Shown piece by piece: positions 1 to 8,511 of a stretch of 23,926 nucleotides of DNA. Numbering within the stretch: the stretch's first letter is position 1; each line of letters begins with the position of its first letter. The stretch spans positions 1 through 23,926 of the forward strand of contig NZ_JYJG01000383.1 of the NCBI RefSeq assembly GCF_000955955.1, read 5' to 3'. The notes below the pieces were generated by a model. The model saw only the letters and a list, made by a program, of their open reading frames with translations, ran no database searches and had not been told where the DNA came from. Origin of the DNA: Lentzea aerocolonigenes. Lineage in GTDB: Bacteria; Actinomycetota; Actinomycetes; Mycobacteriales; Pseudonocardiaceae. Position numbers and translations under genes: made by a program.

Positions 1-200
1 ACGCGGAACTCGCGGGCCATGTCGTGCGCGGTCGCGAGCACGTGACCGAGCGGCGGCCTGCGCAGGACCCAGCGCTGGGTGCCGTCGGTGACGCGGTAGG
101 TGAGGTTGGAGCGGCCGCCGGGGAACAGCTCGCCGGTCAGCGGTCCTGTGCCCAGGTGGGTGGCGAGCGCCCCGAGGTCGAGGCCGGGAAGTTCGGTCAC
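1..200 (-). CDS. APH-type phosphotransferase, N-terminal part (runs off left edge)
   Basis: Only the first 66 or so residues are present. The start is GTG at 200, which overlaps the TGA of the upstream HAD gene (GTGA, 4 nt), so the two are translationally coupled. The visible sequence contains [13 protein letters not shown] followed by WVLRRPP. This is the nucleotide-binding loop and first lysine/arginine strand seen in phosphotransferase-family proteins of the ACAD10/ACAD11 kinase type, which are aminoglycoside-kinase-like folds acting on small hydroxylated or acyl substrates. In animals a HAD domain, this kinase domain and an acyl-CoA dehydrogenase domain are fused in ACAD10. Here the first two are separate adjacent genes. 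The catalytic loop lies outside the window, so activity cannot be judged. The family call rests on the N-terminus alone. Confidence 0.75.
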   Translation of the reverse strand, partial: MTELPGLDLGALATHLGTGPLTGELFPGGRSNLTYRVTDGTQRWVLRRPPLGHVLATAHDMAREFR

Positions 201-853
201 AGGTTCACTCCGAGGGTGGCGAGGGTGGCGCGGGTGTCGTCGGCGGTGGTGTGGCGGAACGCGTGCATGCCCACAGCCTGGGCTGCTTCGACGTTGACCG
301 GCGCGTCGTCGAAGAAGACCGCGCGCCCGGCGGGGACGCCGATCTGGTCGAGGGTGTGGCGGTAGATCTGCTCGTCGGGCTTGCGCATCCCGACGCGGCC
401 GCTGATCACGACGGTGTCGAACAGCTCGATCAGCAGGTCCTTCGGGTAGCCCTCGCCCCAGCTGTTGGACAGCAGCGCGGTGTGCAGGCCGCTGGCGCGG
501 GCCTTGCGGACGAGCTCGACCATCGCCGGGTCCGGGGTGGCGCCGCCGAACATGCGCTTGAGCAGCCCGTTGTCGTCGATGGCCGCACCGGTGGTGGTGA
601 TCAGCTCGGCCGCGAGGAGCCGTTCGAACTGCGGCACGGTCAGTTCGCCGGTCTCCAGGCGGAAGACCGGGTTGTCCGGGAGCGCGTCGCGGCCCAGCCA
701 CTCGCGCATGATGCGGCCGTAGACCTCGCGGTCGATGGCCTCGGCGTGCAGCCACGCGCCGACGAACTCGGGCACGGAGACGGTCAGGACCCCGCCCCAG
801 TCGAAGACGAGCGCGTCCACGAGCGGCTGTTGCGGCAGTGAAGTGTCACCCAC
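197..853 (-). CDS. HAD superfamily hydrolase (ACAD10 N-terminal-like)
   Basis: A 218-aa protein with the HAD motifs in order. Motif I is VFDWGGVL (nucleophile Asp18, with Gly at the +2 position, as in many FDFGGVL-type members). Motif II is LLSNSWG, motif III is the Lys of [10 protein letters not shown], and motif IV is [12 protein letters not shown]. An alpha-helical cap lies between motifs I and II. The likely role is a phosphatase or related hydrolase acting with the coupled kinase-like gene downstream. I chose GTG 853 because a -10-like TACCCT sits at 866-861, 7 nt before it, which fits a leaderless transcript. GTG 820 is an alternative and neither has a clear Shine-Dalgarno. The longer reading frame extending left-to-right through the divergent esterase is an antisense artefact. 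The substrate is unknown. Confidence 0.85.
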   Translation of the reverse strand: MGDTSLPQQPLVDALVFDWGGVLTVSVPEFVGAWLHAEAIDREVYGRIMREWLGRDALPDNPVFRLETGELTVPQFERLLAAELITTTGAAIDDNGLLKRMFGGATPDPAMVELVRKARASGLHTALLSNSWGEGYPKDLLIELFDTVVISGRVGMRKPDEQIYRHTLDQIGVPAGRAVFFDDAPVNVEAAQAVGMHAFRHTTADDTRATLATLGVNL

Positions 854-864
854 GAGACGGAGGG

Positions 865-880
865 TACCGACCGGTCGGTA
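865..880. promoter_or_regulatory. Perfect 16-bp palindrome, probable TetR-type operator
   Basis: TACCGACCGGTCGGTA is a perfect palindrome between the divergent HAD gene (start 853) and esterase gene (start 998). It overlaps the presumed -10 box of the HAD gene. A core of ACCGACCGGTCGGT resembles operators bound by actinobacterial TetR-family repressors. No TetR gene is visible in the window, so the regulator is probably encoded elsewhere or just beyond the left edge. Confidence 0.6.
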
Positions 881-960
881 TGTCGGCAACCGGGGGCGGC
901 GGAACATCGACTTTCGTTGACCGGGACAACTGCCTTTAAGCGGTTTGCGGCGTGCGCGGA

Positions 961-977
961 CCTCGATACGTTCGAGG
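961..977. promoter_or_regulatory. Inverted repeat over presumed esterase promoter
   Basis: CCTCGA-TACGT-TCGAGG is a perfect 6-bp inverted repeat with a 5-nt spacer. It encloses a -10-like TACGTT at 967-972, about 25 nt before the esterase ATG at 998. It could be an operator of the esterase-MFS operon. No -35 element is convincing. Confidence 0.35.
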
Positions 978-997
978 CCGAAGGGGGTCAGAAACTC

Positions 998-2485
998 ATG
1001 GCAAGGATTCTTACGGTGGCCGCGGCCGCCGCGATGGCTCTCGCCGTCATCCAGGTCCCGGTTGCTCAGGCGGACAGCGGCGGCCGGGTCGTCCAGACCG
1101 ACAAGGGTGCTGTGTCCGGAACGGTGACCAGCACGTATCGCACTTTCGGGAACATCCCGTTCGCCGCTGCCCCGGTGGGTGAGAACCGGTGGCGGGATCC
1201 GCTGCCGGCGCGGGCGTGGCAGGGCGTGCGGGACGCGACCAAGCCCAGCCCGAGGTGCGCGCAGTCCGCCGGGCTCGGCGAGCCTGTCTCGGACACCGAG
1301 GACTGTCTCTACCTCAACGTCACCACACCCGCGAAGAACCCGCGCAAGCCGCGCCCGGTGATGGTGTGGATCCACGGTGGCGGGTTCACCAGTGGCAGCG
1401 CCGCGAGCTATGCCGCGCAGTCGCTGGCGACGAAGAACGACGCCGTGGTCGTGACGGTGAACTACCGGCTGGGTGTGTTCGGGTTCTTCGGCTATCCGGG
1501 ACTGCCCGGCTCGGGCGCCTTCGGCATCGCCGACCAGCAAGCGGCGTTGAAGTGGGTGCAGCGCAACGCCCGCGCGTTCGGCGGCGACGCCCGCAACGTG
1601 ACGGTGTTCGGCGAGTCGGCCGGTGGGCTGAGCGTGTGTGCGCAGCTGGCGTCGCCGGGTTCGGCGGGGTTGTTCGCCAAGGCGATCATCCAGTCCGGCG
1701 CCTGCGGGGTCACCGGTGCGCAACCGGGGCAGACGTTCTGGAGGCGCCGTGCGGACGTCGAGAAGCTCGGGGCCGCACAGCCACTGGGCTGCCAGGACGT
1801 GGCGTGCCTGCGGGGCCTGCCGGTGTCGAAGCTGCTCGAGGTGCACGCCGTGTTCGCGAACCCGGCGTACGACACGCGGGTGCTGCCGATCGATCCCGTG
1901 GCCGCGCAGAAGACCGGCCGCATGCACCGGGTGCCGACGATGGTCGGGTCGACGCACGACGAGGCGACGTTGTTCGTCGGTTTGATCTTCCCGGCGGTGG
2001 TTCCGGAGACCACGTACCGGGCGCAGATCGCGGGCTTCTTCGGGGAGGCCAACGCCGACGAGATCGTCGCCCGCTACCCCGTGAACGGCAACGGCGACGT
2101 CCGCGACGAGCTCGGCACGGTGCTGACGGACAGCTCGTTCGGGTGCGCGTCGCACGACACGCGGCAGCAGCTCGGACGCCACCAGCGGGTGTCGGGCTAC
2201 GAGTTCGCGGACGTCGACGTGCCGATGATCTTCCCGGACATGCCGCCGATCCCCGGTGGCTACAAGGCGTACCACGCCTCGGAGCTGCCGTTGCTGTTCG
2301 ACTTCGGGGTGCCGCTGACGCCGGGTCAGCGGGAACTCTCGGACTACATGGTCACGGCCTGGGGCAGGTTCGCCCGCACCGGTGATCCCGGCTGGAAGGC
2401 CGATGTGCAGTCGCTGGCCGCGGGTCAGGTGCGGCCTGCTGATTTCGCGAAGGACCACAAGTGCGATTTCTGGGGGCAGCTGTGA
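998..2485 (+). CDS. Secreted type-B carboxylesterase, copy 1
   Basis: A 495-aa alpha/beta-hydrolase of the carboxylesterase/cholinesterase family, which cleaves carboxylic esters outside the cell. A signal peptide covers residues 1-25 (hydrophobic alanine-rich core, probable cleavage after AQA). The oxyanion-hole HGGGF is at 126-130, the nucleophile is Ser207 in FGESAGG, the acid is Glu322 in STHDEATLF and the base is His426 in YHASELPLLF. Paired cysteines (87/103 and others) fit the disulfides of this family. The ATG at 998 is preceded by AGGGGG at 982-987. An upstream in-frame start at 917 would add 27 residues with no signal-peptide character. The gene overlaps the next, closely related esterase by 4 nt. 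The natural substrate cannot be told from sequence. Confidence 0.9.
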   Translation: MARILTVAAAAAMALAVIQVPVAQADSGGRVVQTDKGAVSGTVTSTYRTFGNIPFAAAPVGENRWRDPLPARAWQGVRDATKPSPRCAQSAGLGEPVSDTEDCLYLNVTTPAKNPRKPRPVMVWIHGGGFTSGSAASYAAQSLATKNDAVVVTVNYRLGVFGFFGYPGLPGSGAFGIADQQAALKWVQRNARAFGGDARNVTVFGESAGGLSVCAQLASPGSAGLFAKAIIQSGACGVTGAQPGQTFWRRRADVEKLGAAQPLGCQDVACLRGLPVSKLLEVHAVFANPAYDTRVLPIDPVAAQKTGRMHRVPTMVGSTHDEATLFVGLIFPAVVPETTYRAQIAGFFGEANADEIVARYPVNGNGDVRDELGTVLTDSSFGCASHDTRQQLGRHQRVSGYEFADVDVPMIFPDMPPIPGGYKAYHASELPLLFDFGVPLTPGQRELSDYMVTAWGRFARTGDPGWKADVQSLAAGQVRPADFAKDHKCDFWGQL

Positions 2486-3972
2486 GGACGATGCTGACCG
2501 CCGTGCTCGCGGCGGCGATGGCGTTCTCGGTCGCCGGCGTGGCGGCCGCGCAGGACGACGGGTCCGTGGTGCGCACGGACAAGGGCGTGGTCTCGGGGAC
2601 GGTGACGGGCACGTATCGCTCGTTCGGGAACATCCCGTTCGCCGCTCCCCCGGTCGGCGAGAACCGCTGGAAGGACCCGGAACCCGCCGCGGCGTGGCAA
2701 GGGGTGCGGGACGCGACGAAGCCCGCGCCGTACTGCGCGCAGAACGGGCAGCTCGGGCAGCCGGGCTCGCAGACCGAGGACTGCCTCTATCTGAACGTGG
2801 TGACGCCGGCGAGGAATCCGGCCAGGCCGCGTCCGGTGATGGTGTGGATCCACGGTGGCGGGTTCACCGCGGGCGCGGCGTCGGAGTACGACGCCCGGTG
2901 GCTCGCGACCAGGAACGACGTGGTCGTGGTGACGGTGAACTACCGGCTCGGGGCGTTCGGGTTCTTCGGCTATCCGGGGCTGGCGGGGTCGGGCGCGTTC
3001 GGTCTCGCGGACCAGCAGGCGGCGTTGAAGTGGGTGCAGCGCAACGCCCGCGCGTTCGGCGGTGACAGCCGCAACGTGACGGTGTTCGGTGAGTCGGCGG
3101 GTGGGCTGAGTGTCTGCGCGCAGCTGGCGTCACCGCGGGCGGCGGGGTTGTTCGCGAAAGCGATCATCCAGTCGGGTCCGTGCGGGCTGACCTTCCCGGG
3201 TTCGGCGCCGGGTGAGTTCCCCGGGATCTGGAAGCCGCGGGCGGAGGTGGAGAAGCTCGGCGCCGCGCAGCCTCTGGGCTGCTCGGACATCGCCTGTTTG
3301 CGGGGCCTGCCGGTCGAGAGGCTGCTGACGGTGCACGAGCAGTTCGGCTCCCCCGCGTACGGCACCGCGGTGCTGCCGGTCGACCCGGCGCTCGTCCAGA
3401 GGACCGGGCGGATGACCCACGTGCCGACGATGGTCGGGTCGACGCACGACGAGATGACGTTGTTCGCGCCGTTGATCTTCCCGCAGGTGGTTCCGGAGGC
3501 CGGTTACCGCGCCTTCGTGGCCGGGTTGTTCGGTGAGACGAACGCGGACGAGGTCGTGGCGCGGTACCCGGTCAACGGCAACAACGACGCGCGCGACGAG
3601 ATGGCCAGGATCCTGACCGACAAGTCGTGGTCGTGCACCACCCAGGTGGCGCGCAGGGAGCTGGGACGGCATCAGCGGGTGTTCGGCTACGAGTTCGCGG
3701 ACTCCGACGCGCCGATGATCTTCCCGTTGCCGCCGTTCCCCGACTACAAGGCGTTTCACGCGTCCGAGCTGATGTTCCTGTTCGACATGAAGGCGCCGTT
3801 GGACGCGAAGCAGCGGGAGCTGTCGGACTACATGATCGCGGCGTGGGGACGGTTCGCGCGCACCGGTGATCCAGGGTGGCGTTCGGAGGTGCGATCACTG
3901 GCACCTGGAGCAATCAGGGGCACTGATTTCGCCCGCGATCACAAGTGCGCGTTCTGGTCGTCCATCCTGTAG
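2482..3972 (+). CDS. Secreted type-B carboxylesterase, copy 2
   Basis: A 496-aa paralogue of the gene before it, clearly a tandem duplicate: 36 nt are identical at 1355-1390 and 2833-2868, around the oxyanion hole. A signal peptide spans about residues 1-23 (cleavage near VAAA-Q). HGGGF starts at 124, the nucleophile is Ser205 (FGESAGG), the acid Glu324 (STHDEMTLF) and the base His426 (FHASELMFLF), so both copies look active. I chose GTG 2482, which forms a GTGA overlap with the previous stop and has GGGGG five nt upstream. ATG 2491 and GTG 2461 are alternatives. Copy 2 has a short insertion (TFPGSAPGEFPGIW, about 237-250) that copy 1 lacks, near a loop likely to line the active-site gorge. 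That suggests diverged substrate preference, as inference only. Confidence 0.9.
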   Translation: MRTMLTAVLAAAMAFSVAGVAAAQDDGSVVRTDKGVVSGTVTGTYRSFGNIPFAAPPVGENRWKDPEPAAAWQGVRDATKPAPYCAQNGQLGQPGSQTEDCLYLNVVTPARNPARPRPVMVWIHGGGFTAGAASEYDARWLATRNDVVVVTVNYRLGAFGFFGYPGLAGSGAFGLADQQAALKWVQRNARAFGGDSRNVTVFGESAGGLSVCAQLASPRAAGLFAKAIIQSGPCGLTFPGSAPGEFPGIWKPRAEVEKLGAAQPLGCSDIACLRGLPVERLLTVHEQFGSPAYGTAVLPVDPALVQRTGRMTHVPTMVGSTHDEMTLFAPLIFPQVVPEAGYRAFVAGLFGETNADEVVARYPVNGNNDARDEMARILTDKSWSCTTQVARRELGRHQRVFGYEFADSDAPMIFPLPPFPDYKAFHASELMFLFDMKAPLDAKQRELSDYMIAAWGRFARTGDPGWRSEVRSLAPGAIRGTDFARDHKCAFWSSIL

Positions 3973-3975
3973 CGC

Positions 3976-5175
3976 ATGCCCGGCTACCGCGAGCTCGCCC
4001 GCGACGGTGAGTTCCGCGCCCTGTTCGTCGCGCATCTGGTGTCGGTGGCCGGCGACCAGTTCGCGCGGGTCGCGCTGACGGTGCTGGTGTACGACCGCAC
4101 CGCCAGCGCGGGCCTGACCGCGTTGACATTCGCGCTGACGTTCCTGCCGGACCTGATCGGCGGGCCCCTGCTGTCGGGGCTCGCCGACCGGTTCGCACGC
4201 AAGGAGGTGATGGTGGCCGCCGACCTCGCGCGGGCGGCCCTGCTGCTGGTGATGGCCGTGCCGCTGATGCCCCTGTGGGCGTTGGCGGCACTGCTGGTCC
4301 TGGTGCAGTTCGCGGGGGCGCCGCACGGGGCGGCGCGGGCGGCGTTGCTGCCGCAGATCCTGCCCGACGAGCGGTATCCGCTGGGGCAGGCGGTGTTGAG
4401 CACGGTGACGCAGGTGGCGCAGGTCGCCGGGTTCCTGTCCGGTGGGGCGCTGGTGGCGTGGCTGGGGTCGGGGCCGGTGCTGGTGGCGGACGCGGTGACC
4501 TTCCTGGTGTCGGCGTTCTTCGTGGGGTTGTTCCTGCTCGACCGGCCGGCGCCGCGTGGCCGGCGCGTGCGGGCGTGGCCGGCGGACCTGGCGGGTGGGA
4601 CGCGGCTGGTGTGGCGTGATCACCGGTTGCGGGCGCTGGTCGCGCTGGCGTGCGTGTCCGGTTTCTACATCGTGGGCGAGGCGCTGGCGGTGCCGTTCGC
4701 GGCGCAGCTGGGCGCGGGTCCGGCGGTGGTGGGGGCGATCTTCGGCTCGTACGCGGTGGGCGCGGCGGCGGGGATGGTGGTGCTCGCTCGGATGCCCCGT
4801 GAGCTGGGGATGCGGTGGATGCCGTGGCTGTCGGTCGTGTCGTGCGCGGTGCTCGTGCCGATGGTGTTCGCGCCGGGGCTGGTGTGGTCGTTGGTGCTGT
4901 TCGCGTTGTCGGGTGCGGCGAGCGGCTACCAGTTGCTGGCGAACACGACGTTCGTGCGGATCGTGCCGGACGACGTGCGCGGGCAGGCGTTCGGTCTGGC
5001 GGTGACGGCGTTGCGGGTGTCGCAGGGGCTGGGCATCGCGGCGGCGGGCGTGCTGGCGGAGTGGTGGCCCGCGCACGACGTGGTGGCGGCGGCAGGGCTG
5101 GTCGGGGCGGTGGCCGCGGGCGGGGCGGTGTGGTGGTGGCGGCAGAGCGCGCGGCTGCTGGAGCAGGCCACCTAG
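3976..5175 (+). CDS. MFS exporter (DHA3/EntS-like)
   Basis: A 399-aa integral membrane protein with about 12 hydrophobic helices. After a short cytoplasmic start (MPGYRELARDGEFRAL) comes a first helix with GDQFARVAL, then the conserved loop between helices 2 and 3 as SGLADRFARKEVMV, a G-x-x-x-D-R-x-x-R/K-type motif of the major facilitator superfamily. The pattern fits the DHA3 drug or siderophore exporter group. It starts 3 nt after the second esterase stop and has no separate promoter, so it is co-transcribed with both esterases. The context suggests the operon both hydrolyses an ester outside the cell and exports a compound, for instance self-protection or processing of a secreted ester. 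The transported molecule is unknown. The C-terminus is rich in Ala/Trp/Arg and ends just before a large palindrome. Confidence 0.88.
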   Translation: MPGYRELARDGEFRALFVAHLVSVAGDQFARVALTVLVYDRTASAGLTALTFALTFLPDLIGGPLLSGLADRFARKEVMVAADLARAALLLVMAVPLMPLWALAALLVLVQFAGAPHGAARAALLPQILPDERYPLGQAVLSTVTQVAQVAGFLSGGALVAWLGSGPVLVADAVTFLVSAFFVGLFLLDRPAPRGRRVRAWPADLAGGTRLVWRDHRLRALVALACVSGFYIVGEALAVPFAAQLGAGPAVVGAIFGSYAVGAAAGMVVLARMPRELGMRWMPWLSVVSCAVLVPMVFAPGLVWSLVLFALSGAASGYQLLANTTFVRIVPDDVRGQAFGLAVTALRVSQGLGIAAAGVLAEWWPAHDVVAAAGLVGAVAAGGAVWWWRQSARLLEQAT

Positions 5176-5191
5176 CCCGCTTGCTGGCCAT

Positions 5192-5306
5192 GGCGTCTGC
5201 AAGTACCACCAACCCAAGATCATCCAGCCTCTACCTACTACCAACTGGTGAGGCGGCCAGTTGGTAGAGGCTATTTGATCACTTGTTGGGGGTACTTGCA
5301 GACGCC
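5192..5306. repeat. 115-nt imperfect palindrome at convergent gene ends
   Basis: The outer arms 5192-5222 and 5276-5306 pair at 26 of 31 positions, beginning with a 16-nt perfect match (GGCGTCTGCAAGTACC on the left). The inner arms 5226-5230 and 5238-5248 pair with 5268-5272 and 5257-5267. A 7-nt bulge CTACCTA (5231-5237) on the left looks like a short duplication. The loop is about 8 nt. The palindrome lies between the MFS stop (5175) and the regulator stop (5279-5281), and its right arm includes the last codons of the regulator. It could act as a bidirectional terminator, although no T-tract follows. It could also be a small MITE-like element. Confidence 0.7.
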
Positions 5307-8300
5307 GAAAGGGCCTGGCGGGCGCGGTGTTCGGCTAGTTGGCGGCCTTGGCGGGCGGCGATCTCGACGGCTTCGGTGGCGGTGCGGGCGGCGGTGGCCG
5401 GGTCGCCGAGGGCGAGGAGGGTGTGGGCGAGTTCGGTGAGCACGTCGGCTTCGAGCAGGAGTTGCCGGTTGCCGCGCAGCAGGTCGAGCGCCTCTGCCGC
5501 GAGGGTGTGGGCGGTCGCGGGGTCGCCCGCGGTGCGGTGGGCGGTGGCCAGGCCGAGCAGGGAGGCTCCCTCGCCGTAGCCGAAGCCGATGTCGCGGGCC
5601 AGTTCGAGGGATTCCTCGAACCGCTTGCGGGCGGAACCGGGCTCGCCTCGACGTTCGTGGATCGCGGCGATCACCATGATCATGTTGGTCTGGGTGCGGC
5701 GTTCGGCGAGCTCACCGCTGAGTTTGAGGGCCTCGTCGGCGAACTCGGCCGCGCGATCGAGGCGGCCCGCGTCGAGGTGGACCTCCGCGAGGCAGGCCAG
5801 TGAGGCCAGCTCGCCGATGCGCTGGCCGGCGTGCCGGCAGTAGGCCAGCACCTGATCGTGGTCGGCGGCCGAGGCGTCGAGCCGGCCCAGTGCCCAGTGG
5901 GCGATGCCGCGGCCGTTGAGGCTGCGGTGCACGAGCTCGCGGTGATCGAGCTCGCGGGCCAGCGACAGCGCCTGTTCGTGGTGGTCGAGCGCGACGAGCG
6001 GCGCGCCGAGGTAGAGGTTGCCCAGGCCGTTGGAGTTGAGGGCCTGGACCTCCAGCTCGGTGTTGCCGGTGGCGCGGCAGATCTGCAGGGACCGGCGGCT
6101 GTAGGTCAGGGCGGCGGCGGGACGTCCCAGCTGCAGCACCTGGCGGCCGATGTTGTGCAACGCGTCGGCCTCGGCGTCGGGGTCGCCGAGCTCCTGGGCG
6201 ATGGCGAGCATCTGCTCGTGGTGCTCGGCGGCGCGTTCCCACTCGCTGAGGTTGTAGAAGATCTGGCCGAGCAGGTTGAGCAGCGACAGCCGCGCCTCGG
6301 TGTTGCCGGCGGTGACCGCGGCGCGCAGGGCGGCGACGAGGGTGGAGACCGCCTCGCCGGTGTGGCCGCGGGCGCGCAGGTAGCCCAGCAGGACGGCGAC
6401 CATCCGCCAGGCCAGGCGCTGGGCGTCCGGGCGGGTCGCGGCCCAGGTGACGGCGGCGAGCAGGTTGTACAGCTCGTCGTCGAGCCAGCGGACCGCGTCG
6501 GGCTCGGTGAGCGCCGGGTCGGGTGGTGCGTCGCGGACCGCGGGGACGGGGAACGCGAGCCGGGCGGCCGCGGTCGCCCGGTCGAGGTAGTGGGTGACGA
6601 GCGCGGTGTGAGCGGTGTCGGTGTCCTCGCCGCGGGCTCGGTCGGCGGCGTACTCGCGGATCAGGTCGTGGAAGCCGTAACGGCCGGTGTCGGTGCGCAG
6701 CAGCAGCCCCGCGGCGGCGAGCCGGTCGAGCGCCCGACGTGCGTCGAACACGTCGACGCCCGCGAGCGCGGCGGCCGCGGGGACGCCGATGTCCGGGCCG
6801 GGCGCGGTGCCGAGCAACCGGAACAACGTCTGGTCGGCACCGCTGAGCCGCAGGTAGGACTGGTCGAACGCGGCCCGCACCGCGGACTGGTCGTCACCGT
6901 CGATGGCCAGCGCGGCCAGACGGCCTCGGCTGGTGAGCTCCAGGACGTAGGAGGCGACGCTGCAACCGGGGTCGGCGGCGAGGTTCGCGCCGGCGATCCG
7001 CAATGCCAGCGGCAGGTGCCCGCAGGTGGCGGCGAGCTCGCGCAGGGCGGCGGGTTCTGCCTGCGCGCGGACCGGCCCGACCAGGTCGAGAAGGACCGCG
7101 CGGGCCTCGGCCTCGTCCAGCACGTCGAGCCGCACGACCTGCGCGCCGGGGTTGACGACCAGGCCGCGCAGGTCGTGCCGGCTGGTGATCAGGGCGACGC
7201 AGCCGGGCGCGCCGGGCAGCAGCGGACGGACCTGGTCGGCGTCGGCGGCGTTGTCGAGCACCAGCACCATCCGGCGTCCGGTGAGCGCGCTGCGCAGCAA
7301 CGCCGACTGCTCGTCGAGGTCGGCGGGCACGCGGTCACGGCCGAAGCCGAGCGTGCCGAGCAGCCGCAGCAGCGCCGCCGACGGCGACAGCGGCGGGTGG
7401 GCGGCGAAACCCTGCAGGTTCACGTGCAGCTGGCCGTCGGGGAACCGGTCGGCCCACCGGTGGGCCACGTGCACCGCGAGAGAGGTCTTCCCGACACCGG
7501 GCGGCCCGGAGATCACGATGTTGCGCTCGTCGCCGGCGGTGAGCCGGTCCAGGTGTTTGATCGCGGCGGCTCGTCCGATGAACCGGCGCAGGTCACCGGG
7601 CAGTTGCGCGATCACCGGCGGCGCGGCGTCCGGGATGTCCACGGTCAGGGCCGCCTGGTGCGCGAGCTGCAGCCGGGTACCGGGTTCGACGCCCAGCTCG
7701 TCGACGAAACGACCGCGGATCTCGCGGTAGGTGCGCAACGCGTCGGCCCGGCGGCCGGTGCGGCTCAGCGCGGTCACCAGCTGCGCCCAGTACGCCTCGT
7801 GCCAGGGCTGTTCCTCGGTGGCCCGCACCAGGTCGCCGATGATCTCGCGGGCACGGCCGAGCGCGAGACACGCGTCGAAGAACCGTTCGCGGGCCTCCTG
7901 CAGCTCCTCGGCCAGCGCCGGGACGTCGTCGCGGTGCAGCGACTGCGAGGGCACGTCCTGCAGCGCCGGGCCGCGCCAGCAGCGCAGCGCCTCGGTCAGC
8001 AACGCCAGCTCCCCGGCGCCGTCGGCCGTGCGGGCCGAGCGCACGGCGTCGCGGAACCGGGTCAGGTCCAGCGCCTGCGGCCGGATCCGCAGCAGGTAGC
8101 CGTCCGGGCGGGTCTCGATGACCGCGTCGTCGTCCTCGCCGAGCGCGCGACGCAGCCGCAGCACGTACATCGGCACCGACGTGCGGCCCGCGGGCGGCGG
8201 AACCCCGTCCCACAGCCGGTCGATGATGGTCGGCAGCAGCACCACGGAGTTCGCGCGCAGCAGCAGGGTGGCCAGCAGGACCCGCAGCTTCGGGCCTTTC

Positions 8301-8362
8301 AGGGGCACGGCGTGCCCGTCCCGCTCGACCGAGAGCGGTCCCAGTACCCCGAACGCGAGCAC
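5279..8362 (-). CDS. AfsR/SARP-family regulator with NB-ARC and TPR domains
   Basis: A 1027-aa multidomain transcription regulator. Residues 1-93 form an OmpR-type winged helix (FGVLGPLSVERDG at the start, ALGEDDDAVIETRPDGYLLRI at the wing). Residues 97-242 form the bacterial transcriptional activation domain (LTRFRDAV, ERFFDACLALGR, LVTALSRTGRRADALRTY). Residues 258-about 560 form an NB-ARC/STAND ATPase with Walker A GPPGVGKTS at 286-294, Walker B VLVLDN at 366-371 and ITSRHDL at 392-398. From about 660 to the end are tetratricopeptide-like repeats. Proteins of this build activate secondary-metabolite or developmental genes, with the ATPase and TPR parts acting as a sensor switch. The GTG start at 8362 follows a GGGGGTGA-AGGGA purine stretch. 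No biosynthetic cluster is present here. The small repeat-peptide gene just upstream on the same strand is the obvious candidate partner. Confidence 0.93.
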   Translation of the reverse strand: MLAFGVLGPLSVERDGHAVPLKGPKLRVLLATLLLRANSVVLLPTIIDRLWDGVPPPAGRTSVPMYVLRLRRALGEDDDAVIETRPDGYLLRIRPQALDLTRFRDAVRSARTADGAGELALLTEALRCWRGPALQDVPSQSLHRDDVPALAEELQEARERFFDACLALGRAREIIGDLVRATEEQPWHEAYWAQLVTALSRTGRRADALRTYREIRGRFVDELGVEPGTRLQLAHQAALTVDIPDAAPPVIAQLPGDLRRFIGRAAAIKHLDRLTAGDERNIVISGPPGVGKTSLAVHVAHRWADRFPDGQLHVNLQGFAAHPPLSPSAALLRLLGTLGFGRDRVPADLDEQSALLRSALTGRRMVLVLDNAADADQVRPLLPGAPGCVALITSRHDLRGLVVNPGAQVVRLDVLDEAEARAVLLDLVGPVRAQAEPAALRELAATCGHLPLALRIAGANLAADPGCSVASYVLELTSRGRLAALAIDGDDQSAVRAAFDQSYLRLSGADQTLFRLLGTAPGPDIGVPAAAALAGVDVFDARRALDRLAAAGLLLRTDTGRYGFHDLIREYAADRARGEDTDTAHTALVTHYLDRATAAARLAFPVPAVRDAPPDPALTEPDAVRWLDDELYNLLAAVTWAATRPDAQRLAWRMVAVLLGYLRARGHTGEAVSTLVAALRAAVTAGNTEARLSLLNLLGQIFYNLSEWERAAEHHEQMLAIAQELGDPDAEADALHNIGRQVLQLGRPAAALTYSRRSLQICRATGNTELEVQALNSNGLGNLYLGAPLVALDHHEQALSLARELDHRELVHRSLNGRGIAHWALGRLDASAADHDQVLAYCRHAGQRIGELASLACLAEVHLDAGRLDRAAEFADEALKLSGELAERRTQTNMIMVIAAIHERRGEPGSARKRFEESLELARDIGFGYGEGASLLGLATAHRTAGDPATAHTLAAEALDLLRGNRQLLLEADVLTELAHTLLALGDPATAARTATEAVEIAARQGRQLAEHRARQALSASASTPNK

Positions 8363-8511
8363 TCCCTATCACCCCCAAGCCGCAGAGTGGCCGATTCAAC
8401 CAGTGCGAGGGCGTGGAGGCGGTGTCGTGGTGACGAAACGTGATGCCCGGCGGCGGTGGAGAGTGCCCGGATCAAGCACCCTCCGTCGCCAAGTCCGGCA
8501 TCAGGCTGTTC

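Noticed and set aside
917..997. Upstream start of the first esterase at 917
   Set aside because: It would place 27 polar residues before a typical signal peptide and would include promoter-like sequence and an inverted repeat.
854..2458. Minus-strand continuation of the HAD frame (753 codons in all) across the first esterase
   Set aside because: The antisense part is rich in Arg/Gly/His with no domain, and the plus strand encodes an intact esterase. Long open antisense frames are normal in DNA of this GC content.
5831..8443. 870-codon plus-strand open frame opposite the SARP regulator
   Set aside because: The composition is low-complexity Val/Gly/Gln/Arg with no motifs, while the minus strand has complete SARP, NB-ARC and TPR domains.
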